Below, piece by piece: positions 1-10,739 of a stretch of 64,000 nt of DNA (position 1 is its first letter; each line of letters opens with the position of its first letter). The translations under genes and the position numbers were made by a program. Source of the stretch: Siniperca chuatsi. Its lineage: Eukaryota; Chordata; Actinopteri; Centrarchiformes; Sinipercidae. Location: NCBI RefSeq assembly GCF_020085105.1, contig NC_058043.1, forward strand, positions 10,541,167-10,605,166, read 5' to 3'. The notes beneath the pieces were generated by a model that did no database searches, was not told the origin of the DNA, and saw only the letters and a program-made list of their open reading frames with translations.

Positions 1-369
1 TTTCGCACCTCGTTATTGCTCCTTCTGCCTACACAAAATTGTTGGGTTACATGGTTTGAGAGCAGGAAGGGTACAGTTGGCTGCATGTAAAGCCTCCCTG
101 TTGCTTGGTGTGGGGTTTTATGCAACAGGATGTGGTTAGACAGACTGATAAAGATTCAGACCCAGAGCAGCGGCTTTGTTTTCAAAGCGTGGGTAGAAAA
201 CAGAAACAGCAGGTAAAAACTGAGGTGGGAATGAAACACTAAACGAGACATGTCTAGAAATATAATCACATACTGTACTGAAATTAAAAAAAAGATTGGC
301 ATCATCTGATTTCCTACAAATTCATAATTTTTCTTCAAATTCTTTTTTTCACCCTATCAAACATACTTT

Positions 370-802
370 TTAAAAGCAATAGTTCAACATTATGGGAAAT
401 TCCCTTATTTGCTTTCTTCCCGAGAGTTAGATAAGAAGATCAATACCACTCACATTTATGCCCGGCAAATATAAGGCTACAGCCAGTTAGCTTAGTTTAG
501 CACAAAAAACTGGAAACAGCCTGCCAAAGGTAACAAAATCTGTCTATCCACACCTCTAAAGCCCAGAAAGAGTTCAGCATATAACTCTCAGTAAAACCCC
601 AACTTGTTGTTTTTACACTTTGTTTTTTGTATGAACCAGGCCAGCTGTTTCCCCGTCTCCAGTTTTTATGCTAAGCTAAGCTAACTGGCTGCTGTCTGCA
701 GCTTCATATTTCAGACCTAAGCATGGTATCAATCGTCTCATCTAACTCTCGTCAAGAAAGCAAATAAGCATATTTCCAAAAATGCCAAACAACTGCTTTA
801 AA
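370..802. mobile_element. Foldback/TIR repeat (family A, copy 1) in nfatc2 intron
   Basis: The element starts with TTAAAAGCAATAGTT and ends with the near inverse AACTGCTTTAA. Longer inverted arms lie inside these ends: the GAGAGTTAGATAAGAAGAT region near 424-444 mirrors ATCGTCTCATCTAACTCTC near 731-752, and TTAGCTTAGTTTAGC is mirrored by GCTAAGCTAAGCTAA. Two further copies lie at 20643-21104 and 27031-27650 in src introns. There is no ORF, so this is a non-autonomous foldback (MITE-like) element. I found no clean target-site duplication. Confidence 0.75.
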
Positions 803-848
803 CTTACAGTGCTTTAATGCCTATACACTGTATTCCCTCTTCTTTCAG

Positions 849-3640
849 ATGGGCAGCAAATCTGGGAGGTGGAGGCCACTGTGGACAGAGACAAAACACA
901 AACTGTGAGTTAACTTCCACGTATCTGTACTGACACATGCATTAAGGCATCATTTTACAGAACCAATTACTTTGATCTGAAACACACAAGCGAAAGATTT
1001 GGGGTAGCTTATGCCTCTCTGTTTCAACATGACAGTTTGTCTGAAGCATGATCTTTTTTCTGCTGTGTCGCAATCCCCGTCTAGAACATGCTGTTTGTTG
1101 AAGTCCCTCCATATCGAGAGCGGACCATTCCCCACCCAGCCAAAGTCAACTTCTACGTCATCAACGGGAAGAAGAAACGCAGTCAGCCTCAGCACTTCAT
1201 CTACACTCCTGTGACAGGTATATATCTATATTTCAGGTATAATATATATTACAGGAGGAGGAGGGGTACCTTGAATGTTTGAGGTTTGGGAAGGTGACTG
1301 GAAGGTCAATAGTTCCCACCCAAGAGTCAGCAGGGAAAGTCAAGGCTGGGGACGTGAGGAAATAATAAAAACAAACATTAAACAGGTTATGATTTTTCTA
1401 ATGAGGCAAATGTGTGAACAAAGTCACAAATCTCTTGATTAAGTCAGATTTAGAGAATACAGGAAATAGCAACACTTTAATCTAAGATCTTAGATCTTAG
1501 ATCTAAGTGCTATACAATTAAAGGAACATTTCAACCTGAAGACAGTTTAACACAGTTAAAAGCCACTTCTAGCTACAAGGAGCGTCTTTCTATGATCCTC
1601 ATTTACACTGACAAGAAATCAATCAGTCAGTAGCTGTTAGCAATGAACTGCAGCCACAACAAAGGTTTTTGTGTAGGGGGACAACTCTCACTTGCTCTAA
1701 AAGGGGAAAAAGTCATTCCACTATTGTTTTCACTAATGCTTATTCCACCTACATGTAATACCCACAACTGAAATGTAGACTCACACTTTAACTCATGTTG
1801 ATAAGCATTTTAAGAAACAAAGGACAGCTAACAGAAGTAGAAAGTGAAAGAAATGTGAATTACAATGCTTCAACATGAGATATATTGGTGGAATTTTCCT
1901 TAAATTACCCAGTCGTTGTAACATCTTAGGAGTCAGTGAAATTTTTTAGCCGTGTTAGCAGCATGGCTCTATGGATGGCAATGACGGTCTGTCGGTTGGT
2001 TGTTAGCATGCTGGTGTTAGCATTTTGCTCGACGCACCACTGTGCCTAAGTATAGCCTCACAGAGTCACTAGTGTGGCTGTAGACGCTTAGTCTTGTTTC
2101 TGTACTTCTGTACTCTTATCCGTGAGCTAATGATAGATCTACACTGATCTGTCTCATCTTCCATGGTCAAATCTTTGTCTTTGTATTCTAGCCATTAAAG
2201 CAGAACCACTGGATGACTACCAGTTGAATTCATACGGCTACTCAGACAATCAGTCTCTGACTGGCCTGTCAATGAAGTCACTCTACCATCACCTGGAGCA
2301 GGACAGCAACCTTCAAGCCTTGAATGTTTCTCCAACACTGTACCATCTAACCACTGTAGACCCCAGAGCCCACGTGATAATCCCTGATCTACTCGATGAC
2401 CAACCAGTCTATTACCAGTCCAGAGCCGGCACTCTGATCAACAGCCCCGCGCTGTACCACGCTGCAAACCAGCGTTACAGCAACTGTGGTAGTGTCCTCC
2501 TCGGTGGTTCCCTAATGGCTTCCCACCCTGCCTCCACTCCCAGCCAGTGTGTCAGTGCCAGAACCCCTGTGGCCAAACTGGACGGAGGTCCTCAGGTTGG
2601 TGATTCATTCGAGGCCTGTTTGATGTCAAGACATCAGAGTTTTGTGCAGACAGCACTGCCACTGGGAAAGTCACTACCTTCAAGATACGTCCAAGGTCAA
2701 GCTCAAGGGAAGGCTGGAAGCCGAGTGGAGCCAGGCGGCCAGCCTCTGATCCAGATTGGCTCTGGTAGAGGAAACCATGAGGAACAAGCTCCAGAGAGGG
2801 TCACCGTCAAACAAGAGAACCTCCGCTATGCTTACCTGGAGGATGGTGAGTATTACTGTTATATCCTGTTTTCCTAAAGGGGTCAGTATGCTTCAAACGA
2901 AGTGCTGGTGGGAATGTTGAACAGTGTCTGAATCCCCCCATCCCTCACATCTTACCCACATCAGTCTGTCTGTATGTCTCAGTGTGTCTGTTTGTAACTG
3001 TCCAAAACCGATACCACCAATGCCTTTGTGGAGAGACAGACTGAAAGTGTGTGTCGTTATCCACATTTGAACAATAATCACATCTCACCCCTCTCAGTGA
3101 GGGCAGGGTTTTCAGCCATTGAGTGTGGCTGTTCTGAACAGCTAAACCATTTTGCCCTGTTCGGACAACAGGTCATATGAACTAGTTTGTTTCAAGTGTA
3201 CCCCAGCCTTAATCTGTGAGTCTTTATGTTCTGTATTGGAGTGTAATATTTTTAATTTACAACTGTATCGAGAGTAACTGCCAACGCATTCACACTATCT
3301 CTCAATTGGTCAGTAACTTGGGGCTGTTTGGTTTCTAATGAATGTGTTTCTCTCCCTGCCACAGGTTTTTTGGTTATAAAAAGTCCTTGACAAGCCAACA
3401 GATCACTGAAATGTTCAGCTGAGTTTTAGAAGATACTGCTTCACCAAACAATTTAATAGGGGAATATGAACAAAAAACACACAAACTTTAACTTTGAAGT
3501 GACATATTGAAGCCTGGCAGATAGGTAATTGTGGTCCAATCTGCAAATGCATTCAAGCACACTGCAACTGTTCGCTTGCAAATCCTGCCTTGTGGTTTTC
3601 ATTTGGGCCTTTCTATCCACTTTCCTATCTCTTTCGGTCT

Positions 3641-3691
<51 letters not shown>

Positions 3692-4778
3692 GCAAACACA
3701 CACTTGTAGAGCTTTGTGAGCATACCCAGTCTCATTTGAAATAAATCTAATACAACTTGCTTATGATTCCTGATGTATTTGAGGATGATCAAGGAGAAAA
3801 AAGCAACACCACCATGAAGTGAGAGAACAAGAGATTAACCTAACCTTATTTGCTGTGGGACAGAGATTCTGTTTGCACCTCTGTGATGGCAGACAGGAAC
3901 AGGAAGTTTACTATATTGGAAAATACATGCAGACACACCTGTAGTGAAAAAGGCAGTAATGTCCTTTGTTCTAGTCTCTGATACAGACTGGGGTAATAGT
4001 GAAATTTTAGGTAACTACAACAATCTGTTTTACTGAGCATCAGAAGCAAATTAACCAATATACACTGCTGTTATTATGTAAGTATTTCTATTAGTTATTG
4101 TTTCTTGAGATTATATTTAATATTGATAATATTTTCATTATTTTTGTCAAAAGATTCATATGCAACAACCGTGCTTCTTTTTGTTAAGAAAGAGATCCGT
4201 GATCAGTCCAGAAGCCATTGCACAGAAATCTGTGCAAATAAAACAGAGACATCTAGTGGACTTTGATGTAATTGCAATACTCCACATCATCACTGCAGAG
4301 ATTGCAAGCCATTAATGTCCCAGGTTTAAGTCCGGCCAGCGACCTTTGTTGCATTCCCCACCTCTCCCTCCCCTCATTTCCATCTCTTTACTGTTGACGC
4401 CCAAAATCTGACTTTGGCGACCCCTACTGGTAGTATTAACAACAAAACACTGTTGTAGACAACATAATCAAACAAGTAACTCGAGGATGAATGAGGTAAA
4501 AGTAACACCAGTGTTGATTGAAATCTTCTCTTTTTTTTTCACAAACAAAAACATATGCCATCAGAATTTTAAAAAATCTACACAAAGGGGTTTTGAATAT
4601 AAAACTAATGCATATGAAACATTAAGATGAATTCCTTTAAAATATTACATAAAATAAGCATCTTGTCTTGTTTTATTACAGCAACGTTGTGAACATTAAA
4701 GTTACTCACCCCTATTTGTAATGTTTTCCAGTGAATGACATCATAAGAAGAGACCTGAAAGGCCACAATGGAGAGTGA
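849..4778 (+). CDS. nfatc2: NFAT transcription factor, C-terminal part (nfatc2-like)
   Basis: Calcineurin-regulated transcription factor that enters the nucleus on calcium signalling. Only the 3' end of the gene is in the window. Exons are 849-904, 1085-1217, 2192-2845 and 4732-4778; all junctions are AG/GT and phases match, giving about 296 C-terminal residues. The first two exons encode the end of the Rel-homology IPT domain: GQQIWEVEATVDRDK, then NMLFVEVPPYRER and KVNFYVINGKKKRSQPQHF. The MLFVE and INGKxKRSQPQHF wording fits NFATC2 better than NFATC1, C3 or C4. The large exon is the transactivation domain, rich in S, Q and P, beginning AIKAEPLDDY and ending VTVKQENLRYAYLED. The last exon adds VNDIIRRDLKGHNGE and a stop at 4776-4778. 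The start of the gene lies upstream of the window. Paralogue assignment (nfatc2a or nfatc2b) cannot be made here. Confidence 0.92.
1930..2095 (-). repeat. Fragment of GCTAACATGCT-rich repeat (family B)
   Basis: The strings GTTAGCAGCATGGCT, TTAGCATGCTGGTGTTAGC and a block CTCACAGAGTCACTAGTGTGG match the larger copies at 14450-14940, 36555-37455, 38920-39200 and 50400-50930. It is an old partial copy in an nfatc2 intron. Confidence 0.6.
3645..3691. repeat. (CT)n(CA)n microsatellite
   Basis: About 18 CT units run straight into CA units, inside the last nfatc2 intron. Confidence 0.95.
4732..4778 (+). CDS. nfatc2: nfatc2 terminal coding exon
   Basis: A short exon after the acceptor TAATGTTTTCCAG. 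Joined in phase to the G left over at 2845 it reads VNDIIRRDLKGHNGE then TGA. Human NFATC2 continues at the same point with VNEIIRKE, so the exon is placed by family knowledge. Its intron is 2846-4731. Because only 47 nt are coding, gene finders could easily miss it and instead read through the 2845 donor to a stop at 2877. Confidence 0.85.
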
Positions 4779-5260
4779 TCCTGGAGGCCTGCAACAGCCC
4801 TGAAGTTTAAAAGCAGTACACATAATATGTCGACTTCAGGAACTATAAATATAAAAACTTGATTGTCTTGGACGAAACTTGTACTTGTAAGACTTGCAAT
4901 AAAAAAATATGAACCAGAGTGTTGGCAGACATTTCAGGCAAACAATAGAAACGGATCCACTATAGGCTTATGTTGACTTTATGTCAGGATTACATCGTGT
5001 TTCTGTGGACCTAGGAAGGGTGGTGGTTCACTGGGCAATTTTACACACAAAAAAAAACTCAGCTCTTTGTTAGCCTTCAATATTGCCATACAGTTTAGCC
5101 TTAGCAAAGATAGTAGAACATGTGTCATATCTTATACTGTGTATCAATTGTGTTTTGTATTTTAACCTGTTTGACTTCTCTATGTTCACGTATTTGTACA
5201 ATTGCTCGTTGTAAGCATGTATAAAATATTTTATATTAAAAGAATTCTGTTTATATGAAT
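4779..5260 (+). other. nfatc2: nfatc2 3'UTR and poly(A) signals (inferred)
   Basis: The 3'UTR follows the stop. AATAAA is at 4898-4903. A second plausible site is ATTAAA at 5235-5240, followed by GT-rich sequence and preceded by very AT-rich DNA. The sequence does not show which one is used. 5260-5860 contains nothing I can recognise. Confidence 0.5.
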
Positions 5261-5866
5261 CAGTGTGTTTGCATTAAGAGCAGGGATGGACTGAAGTAAA
5301 TCAAATATTCTCAACACACTTTTTTTTATAAAATTACTGCAACTGCCTGGCATGAAAGTTATTATTCATTCAGTTACCATTTTCAAGTTAATTTAATATA
5401 GAATTTCTAAGATGAAAAAGCAATGTCTTTTCTGAAAAATATCTTACTTCTGTTAATAATGCAGGCAGTTTGTTTTATGATGATTATGAAATAGATACCA
5501 AAATAGTGTAGGTCAAATCAGTAATACAAAAATGTCCAAATACTTAGTGTGTTATATTCACAAAGACACATATTAAGTTTAAAACGTACTTTTAAAGTAC
5601 TCTCTGAAGAATCCTCTTTGACTGTTGAATTGTTGATGCAATGCCATGGAACAGTTTTTATGTCTAAATACTTAATGTTTCAGTCATTTCAGTTATGAGC
5701 TTTAGCTAAGTGGGCTAACCAGGCTACAGCTGTAAGATAAGTACTGTGGAGTAAAAAATAGTTCAGTTGTCAATTTGTATGTATTAAATACTTTCCTCTT
5801 AAAGTAGTGAGGGTGGAAGTACAGTTTTCAATTTTTTTCAAGCCTCAAAAAATATTGACAGTCAGT

Positions 5867-5880
5867 GCTTGACGTTCAAC
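5867..5880. repeat. Target-site duplication, left copy
   Basis: GCTTGACGTTCAAC. The same 14 bases recur at 7200-7213 directly after the AAG tail of the retroelement. It marks the insertion site. Confidence 0.92.
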
Positions 5881-5906
5881 GGAAGTACTTTTGGCTAGGG
5901 GCGGAA

Positions 5907-6998
5907 ATGGAGTCAGAGGAGGAATCAGAGCGCGAAATTAGAAACGAGGACCCAAGAGGATTTGAAAAGAAAAAGAAAAGGAAGAAGAGTAACTCAAGTG
6001 AACCCAGTCAGAAAGAGGAGAAGTATCTTGTTGGTATGGTAGCTGTGACACAAACAGACGGCATTTTCAAGAATCCACATGAGGTCGGAAAGTTTGTAGG
6101 AGAAAAGCTCGGAGATGTCAGATCGGTCAGGATAACAGGAAGTAGGATGGTCATCACTGACTGTGTATCAAAGCGTCAGAGAGATAGAGCCCTGAAGATT
6201 CATGCATTTAGAGATTGTAGGAGCGTGAACTGCTTCCCACTCGGAGCAGAAATAAAGAAGAAGGGAGTAGTAAGCGACGTGCCACTGTCGGTGGAGGCCG
6301 AGTCATTTCGGGAGGTTGAAGATGTGTGTAAGGCAAGAAGGCTGACAAGATTCAGAAATGGGGAGAAGGAGGACAGTAATTCAGTGTGTTTGACGTTTGA
6401 GGGAGAATTGCTGGAAAGAGTGTATCTAGATTATGTGTGTTACAGGGTGAGGCCATATGAGAGAGCGCCTCTCAGATGTTTCTGCTGTCAGGAGTATGGA
6501 CATGTTGCTGCAGTATGTAGAGGAGGCAGAAGATGTGGGAGATGTGGGAAGGACAATTGTAATGTGGAGAAGTGCAAAGTGGAGAAAGAGCAAGCAAAGT
6601 GCCTGCACTGCGAAGGAAATCACCATACGGGATCAGCACAGTGCCCAAAAAGAATTAATGAAATAAAAATGAATAAGATCAGAGCAGAAAAGGGATAGGC
6701 ATATGCTAAAGTTGCTAAGAGTATGGAGAGAAATGGTGAAATGGTGGCAGTACAAAAGGATAAGGAGAAGAAAGGAAATGGAGATGATCACAACATCAGT
6801 ATGGACAAGAAACGATTTCTGGTGTTTATTGCCATGCTTATAAATTGTGCGGCTGAAATGAAGGGGAAGTCGGAAAGAATTAATATGGTGCTGGATGCTG
6901 CAAGAAGATTCTTGAATGTTGTGGACATATCTGGAGAGGATCTGGATGTTACATTGAGGGAAGGAGTTGCACCAACTCAGACAATTGGGTCTGGGTAA
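5907..6998 (+). pseudogene. Retrotransposon ORF1 (CCHC zinc-knuckle RNA-binding protein), interrupted
   Basis: Nucleic-acid-binding ORF1 protein of a non-LTR element. The start chosen is ATG 5907, in the sequence GCGGAAATGG. The reading frame runs 263 codons to an in-frame TAG at 6696-6698, then continues in the same frame through AYAKVAKSMERN to a stop at 6996-6998. A single substitution has therefore split one ORF of about 363 codons. The N-terminus is acidic then lysine-rich (KKKKRKK). Three zinc knuckles follow near the end of the first part: C-x2-C-x4-H-x4-C (CFCCQEYGHVAAVC), then a variant with Cys in the His place (CGRCGKDNCNVEKC), then CLHCEGNHH with a distal Cys. The YAKVAKS motif after the knuckles is typical of these ORF1 proteins. 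Host domestication seems unlikely because of the stop codon and the intact element ends. Confidence 0.82.
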
Positions 6999-7114
6999 TA
7001 GAATGGACTATGGCATGGGATCACTTTGGGTGTAAATAGTTTAAATTGTGAAGCTGTTAAAATCCAGTAGGTGGCGATAATGCACAATTAGGGATGTCAA
7101 ACGCCATAAAACTC

Positions 7115-7130
7115 AACATAATAATAATAA

Positions 7131-7161
<31 letters not shown>

Positions 7162-7199
7162 AAGAAGAAGAAGAAGAAGAAGAAGAAGAAAAAGAAGAA
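7115..7199 (+). repeat. (TAA)n(AAG)n tail of the retroelement
   Basis: Four to five TAA units are followed by about 23 AAG units with one interruption. It lies exactly between the element body and the right target-site copy, so it is the 3' tail of the insertion and not an independent microsatellite. Confidence 0.9.
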
Positions 7200-7213
7200 G
7201 CTTGACGTTCAAC
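7200..7213. repeat. Target-site duplication, right copy
   Basis: GCTTGACGTTCAAC, identical to 5867-5880. Confidence 0.92.
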
Positions 7214-7240
7214 ATAAACACTAGGGGGCGATATTTCATC

Positions 7241-7413
7241 CACCAATCGGAAGCGGATCACAAATTTGTGACGTCACTTCCGATACGCGGATGTTGTTTT
7301 TTTTTCTCCTTTTGTAAGCTAAAGTAGTATATTTCCTTGCTCGTGTTTCACAGCTTTCCTATTCTTTTGCTCTGACTTTGATGGAAAAGAAGAGTGAAGT
7401 ATTCCCGCTACTG
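7241..7413 (+). promoter_or_regulatory. manbal: manbal promoter and non-coding first exon (inferred)
   Basis: A compact TATA-less promoter. It has a CCAAT box at 7243-7247 and ETS-type GGAAG just after it. A full CRE palindrome TGACGTCA lies at 7269-7276 and overlaps an ETS core CACTTCCG at 7275-7282. A splice donor, CTG|GTAAGC, is at 7413/7414, so a 5'UTR exon of roughly 100 nt probably ends there and joins the acceptor at 7811. Such CRE/ETS/CCAAT clusters are usual in ubiquitously expressed genes. The retroelement ends only about 30 bp upstream of the CCAAT box. The transcription start cannot be fixed from sequence. Confidence 0.6.
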
Positions 7414-7846
7414 GTAAGCTTTTTCTTCCACACACGTATTCACGAAGAGCTCAAATCTATGAACTGAACAATGTAGCCAGACTGCTTTGTTAACGTTACG
7501 TTGTAAATGACCCGTAGCTGCATTGTAACTGTGCCCTAGCCGTGTCTATCCACCATATAAATGTACAGTAAAATGTTTTTTTTATCAACATGACTATGTG
7601 AGAGCAGAATGCATTATTTGATTCACATTTCCAAGATTGTCTTTTGTTATGAGTTAACTGTTTATAGTGTGGGTGGGGCTAAAGCTACAAGTAGATCCCA
7701 TTTTGTCTAGGACACCATGAAACCCCCTTAATGACCCTCCATACACCACTTTATGGGATCGCTGACATATTGTTGATCTTCCTGCTAACCGTGATCCTGT
7801 TGTTTGCACAGAAGAATAACAGACCAAACAGTCAATCAGCAGCATC

Positions 7847-10086
7847 ATGTCTGCAGAACTGGACCTGTCCCCCCCAGAGGTCCCTGAGCCCACCTTTCCA
7901 GAGAGCCTACTGCGCTATGGGCTGTTTCTGGGTGCAATCTTCCAGCTCATCTGCATCCTGGCCGTCATCTTCCCCACATCCAAGGGACATGAGCAGGTAG
8001 GTAGACACCAAGGGAAGGAGAGGAGCAGGGCTTGTGTCGAAGTCTGTTCCCCCCTCGAATAGTGTCTCCCTCCCCATCTAACAGTGTTTCCCATGCTGTT
8101 GCCCTCTGCACTTGGGGCTAGGGCGTAGGTTAGGTTATGGTGATTAGGTGTCTCAGAGATAACTGGTCAGGGTTAGGGATACGTTTGGGCTCAGGATAAA
8201 GAGAGGGGAAATGCAAATCAATGGGGAAACATTGACTTTGACACAACACAGGCAGTGATCAAAACATTTCTTTACTCAATACCCTCCATCTAATGTTTTT
8301 TTTTCATGCATGATAGCAGAATATATCTCTATAAAGTGCTTGCTTTAATGTACCTGTCAACTTGGTGTTAAAACATTTTATGATTGGAGTATCTCTGTTG
8401 AATCACTTAATTTCACATGTGTTTGAGGTTTTTTTTTTTCTTTTTATTTGATAGATGACTGTTGAGAGACAAGAAATAATGTGAGTGGAGAAATAGGGGA
8501 TTGATATGTAACAAATGTTGCATTTTAACCCAAAATGTCACATCTAAATTCTGCTCACATGAATCCACTTTGCCATCAGGACGTATATTGTCAGTTTAAC
8601 CTGTTAATCGGGCTGAATTGCCATTTTGCTCACACCTTATTGTATTTGAGTCCAGATGTGGGCAGCAATGTACAAGTGTTTGAATGCTGTTTTTTTTCTT
8701 AGTATGACAACACGAATTTGAATTGATTGTAAGTCAGTGTAACAGTAAAACATTTTGGTATGCAGCTAAATATTATTTTTCACAACAATCGACAAAGGGT
8801 CTACAATTACACAGGTATTTCTCACAAAGAACCTTAAAAGTAATTAATACATTACTTTCCCCAATTTTTCAAGAGAGTCTAAAGACATTTTCATTGTCAC
8901 TCAAACCGGGTGTGCAATATATCTGGCTCAAGAAGAGGTGACAGTTCTTAAGACTGTGCGATGACAACAAACAGTACAGCCAAGCTCCCTTACTAGGCTG
9001 CTAGTCCTTAGCCAGTGCAAATGACTGGAGTCTTATCATACATCTATCTGACATAACGCAATTTGTCAATATACCTCGGTAATTTGTCCATAAAAACTGC
9101 AGAAGGGGTGCAACACAATACTCTGGCTACATATAATGACAAACTAATGCTATCAGAAAAATTTGCAGTGTGGCACAGCTGCTGATAGCTAAGAAATGTT
9201 TAATTAATATCTTTATTTTTTCCATCTTGCTTGACAGATCTACAGGTTATGCAATAACATCATTCTGTAAAAATAAATGTTGCAGAATGTTACCATTCAG
9301 TCTTTCTGAAATACAGAGAAACCAGACATCAGTTCGCGAGAGTAGTGCTGAATATCTTATTTTTGAATGCCCACGAAGACAGAGCCACCAAGGGCTACTC
9401 TCACAATCTCCATCCTAGCAACTGTCAGGAGATATTATTTATAGACGAGCAATTAAATCCACTGTTTAATTATTCTATTTTCAGACACTATCATCAGATG
9501 CACTGATTACTCTCCACAGTATGTCGCCATTTCATTCTGTAAAGCAGCCTGCTGTTGTTCTGCCTTGCCACAGGAAAGATTGCATTCACAGGAACAGTGC
9601 TTTCAGAGGGAAAGTACTGAAACACGTCTGAATTTCTTTTGTTTGGTGTGTGTGCTTCAAAAACTCTGGGTTTTAATTGAGTTTTACACACAGTCTGAGC
9701 TATCTGGTGTGATGAAAAACGGCATTACCAAAATGTATATTACTTATTACCCCCTATGCACCGTATATTGTATACGGTTTCTTGACAGGTTTTACAGGAA
9801 AATAATACTGTATGTGCGAGTGTCAGACAGCAAAAGTATTATCCAAATACATCTTCAAAACACACTTATCTAATCATGCTTAGCAGTCATGTAGTTTTAT
9901 AACATATTTAAAATGACTCGGAGGATTTGTTTTGACATTACAGGGTGTTTAATGCTTCCTGTGTTTGCTCTACAGGAGGAGACTGAGTCCACTGATGGCA
10001 AGGCCACTGAACAGATGAAGAAACCTAAAGGACCAGGACCTCAGATTCGACAGAAACCAAAGAAAGAGAGCAAAAAGAAGCGATAG
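7847..10086 (+). CDS. manbal: MANBAL, small single-pass membrane protein
   Basis: Two coding exons, 7847-7996 (50 codons; the exon begins at 7812 after TTTGCACAG) and 9976-10086 (36 codons plus TAG), phase 0. The 86-aa product is close to the length of human MANBAL (85 aa). It begins [19 protein letters not shown], which nearly matches the human N-terminus. A single hydrophobic segment follows (about residues 25-44, [18 protein letters not shown]), then a lysine-rich tail with acidic stretches ending KKESKKKR. Despite its name (mannosidase beta like), the protein has no glycosidase domain and its molecular role is not established. The intron 7997-9975 shows no further gene. The gene sits directly upstream of src in the same orientation, as it does in human. 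Confidence 0.95.
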
Positions 10087-10270
10087 ATAGCTGTGTGTGT
10101 GGGTGTGCATGTGTGTGTGTGTGTGTGTACATGTGTGTTACCTGCTTGTGTGAATGTGTGTGTGTAGTCATCAGTGAGTCAATATTGGCAGTTACTAATA
10201 CAGTTATCACTACATGTATATGAAACACTAATGTCATATTACAACAATAAAACTATGATGTCCATTTAAT
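10087..10270 (+). other. manbal: manbal 3'UTR with GT microsatellite and poly(A) signal
   Basis: Starting 6 nt after the stop, the UTR runs into an interrupted (GT)n at about 10092-10165. A canonical AATAAA lies at 10246-10251. A second AATAAA at about 10464 could serve a longer form. Confidence 0.7.
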
Positions 10271-10739
10271 TTGAGACACTTCAGAATGACCTTGAACCGT
10301 GTGTCCTATTCACATTCAACACCGTATTACAAAGAGCAAATTGTCATGGTGTTTGCTGATTGTTTATGCAGCTACACATTTTATTGGGTATATTTGTTTT
10401 GCATTCATTTTCTTTTATAATTGAATATCATTGATTGAGTTGTATTTGGATTACAACAGACAAATAAATACATTGTGTAGTCATTCACCGTTGCTGTTTA
10501 TAGTCATTGCTAAATTTAAGTTTAGTTTAAATGAGTCAGAATGAGATCATGTCCTGGCCTTATATTTACTCCCATTGTATGGCACCATAACTTCGCCTGT
10601 TGCATGATATTCAGACATTGATGATACCCGCAGTGTTTACAAAATCCAAAATGAAAAGATAAATAATAAGGGAAGATTAAACTAAATAGATAAGTAAGGC
10701 ATTTAATAACTAACTTTGACCGACCCAAAGTTACCGTTC

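Larger units (their letters stand above)
5881..7199 (+). mobile_element. Non-LTR retrotransposon derivative with ORF1 only
   Basis: A 1319-bp insertion flanked by perfect 14-bp direct repeats (5867-5880 and 7200-7213). It has a 5' leader of 26 bp, an ORF1 with zinc knuckles (5907-6998, broken by one stop), a short 3' region containing AGTAGGTGGCGATAATGCAC and GCCATAAAAC, and a simple-sequence tail, (TAA)n then (AAG)n. There is no reverse transcriptase or endonuclease ORF, yet both the 5' leader and the 3' tail are present. The copy therefore looks like an internally deleted, non-autonomous derivative that was mobilised in this form. A long variable target duplication and a microsatellite tail are usual for target-primed reverse transcription. 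I would place it near the I/Nimb/Tx1-like fish elements, but the clade is inferred. Confidence 0.85.

Noticed and set aside
1480..1508. Overlapping AGATCT palindromes as a regulatory site
   Set aside because: A short tandem palindrome in an intron with no context; most simply a minor repeat.
2846..2877. nfatc2 ending by read-through past 2845 (GEYYCYILFS)
   Set aside because: The sequence at 2846 is a good GTGAGT donor and the next exon in phase is present at 4732.
3365..3390. Terminal nfatc2 exon starting after CTGCCACAG at 3364, giving GFLVIKSP and a stop
   Set aside because: The splice site is acceptable but the peptide does not resemble NFAT C-termini, while the exon at 4732 gives the expected VN-x-IIR sequence.
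5865..5906. Upstream GTG start for the ORF1 (MLDVQRKYFWLGAE)
   Set aside because: It begins inside the host target-site duplication; ATG 5907 is the first ATG of the element in this frame.
7057..7327. Poly-Arg and poly-Leu frames at the AAG repeat
   Set aside because: They are simple translations of the retroelement tail.
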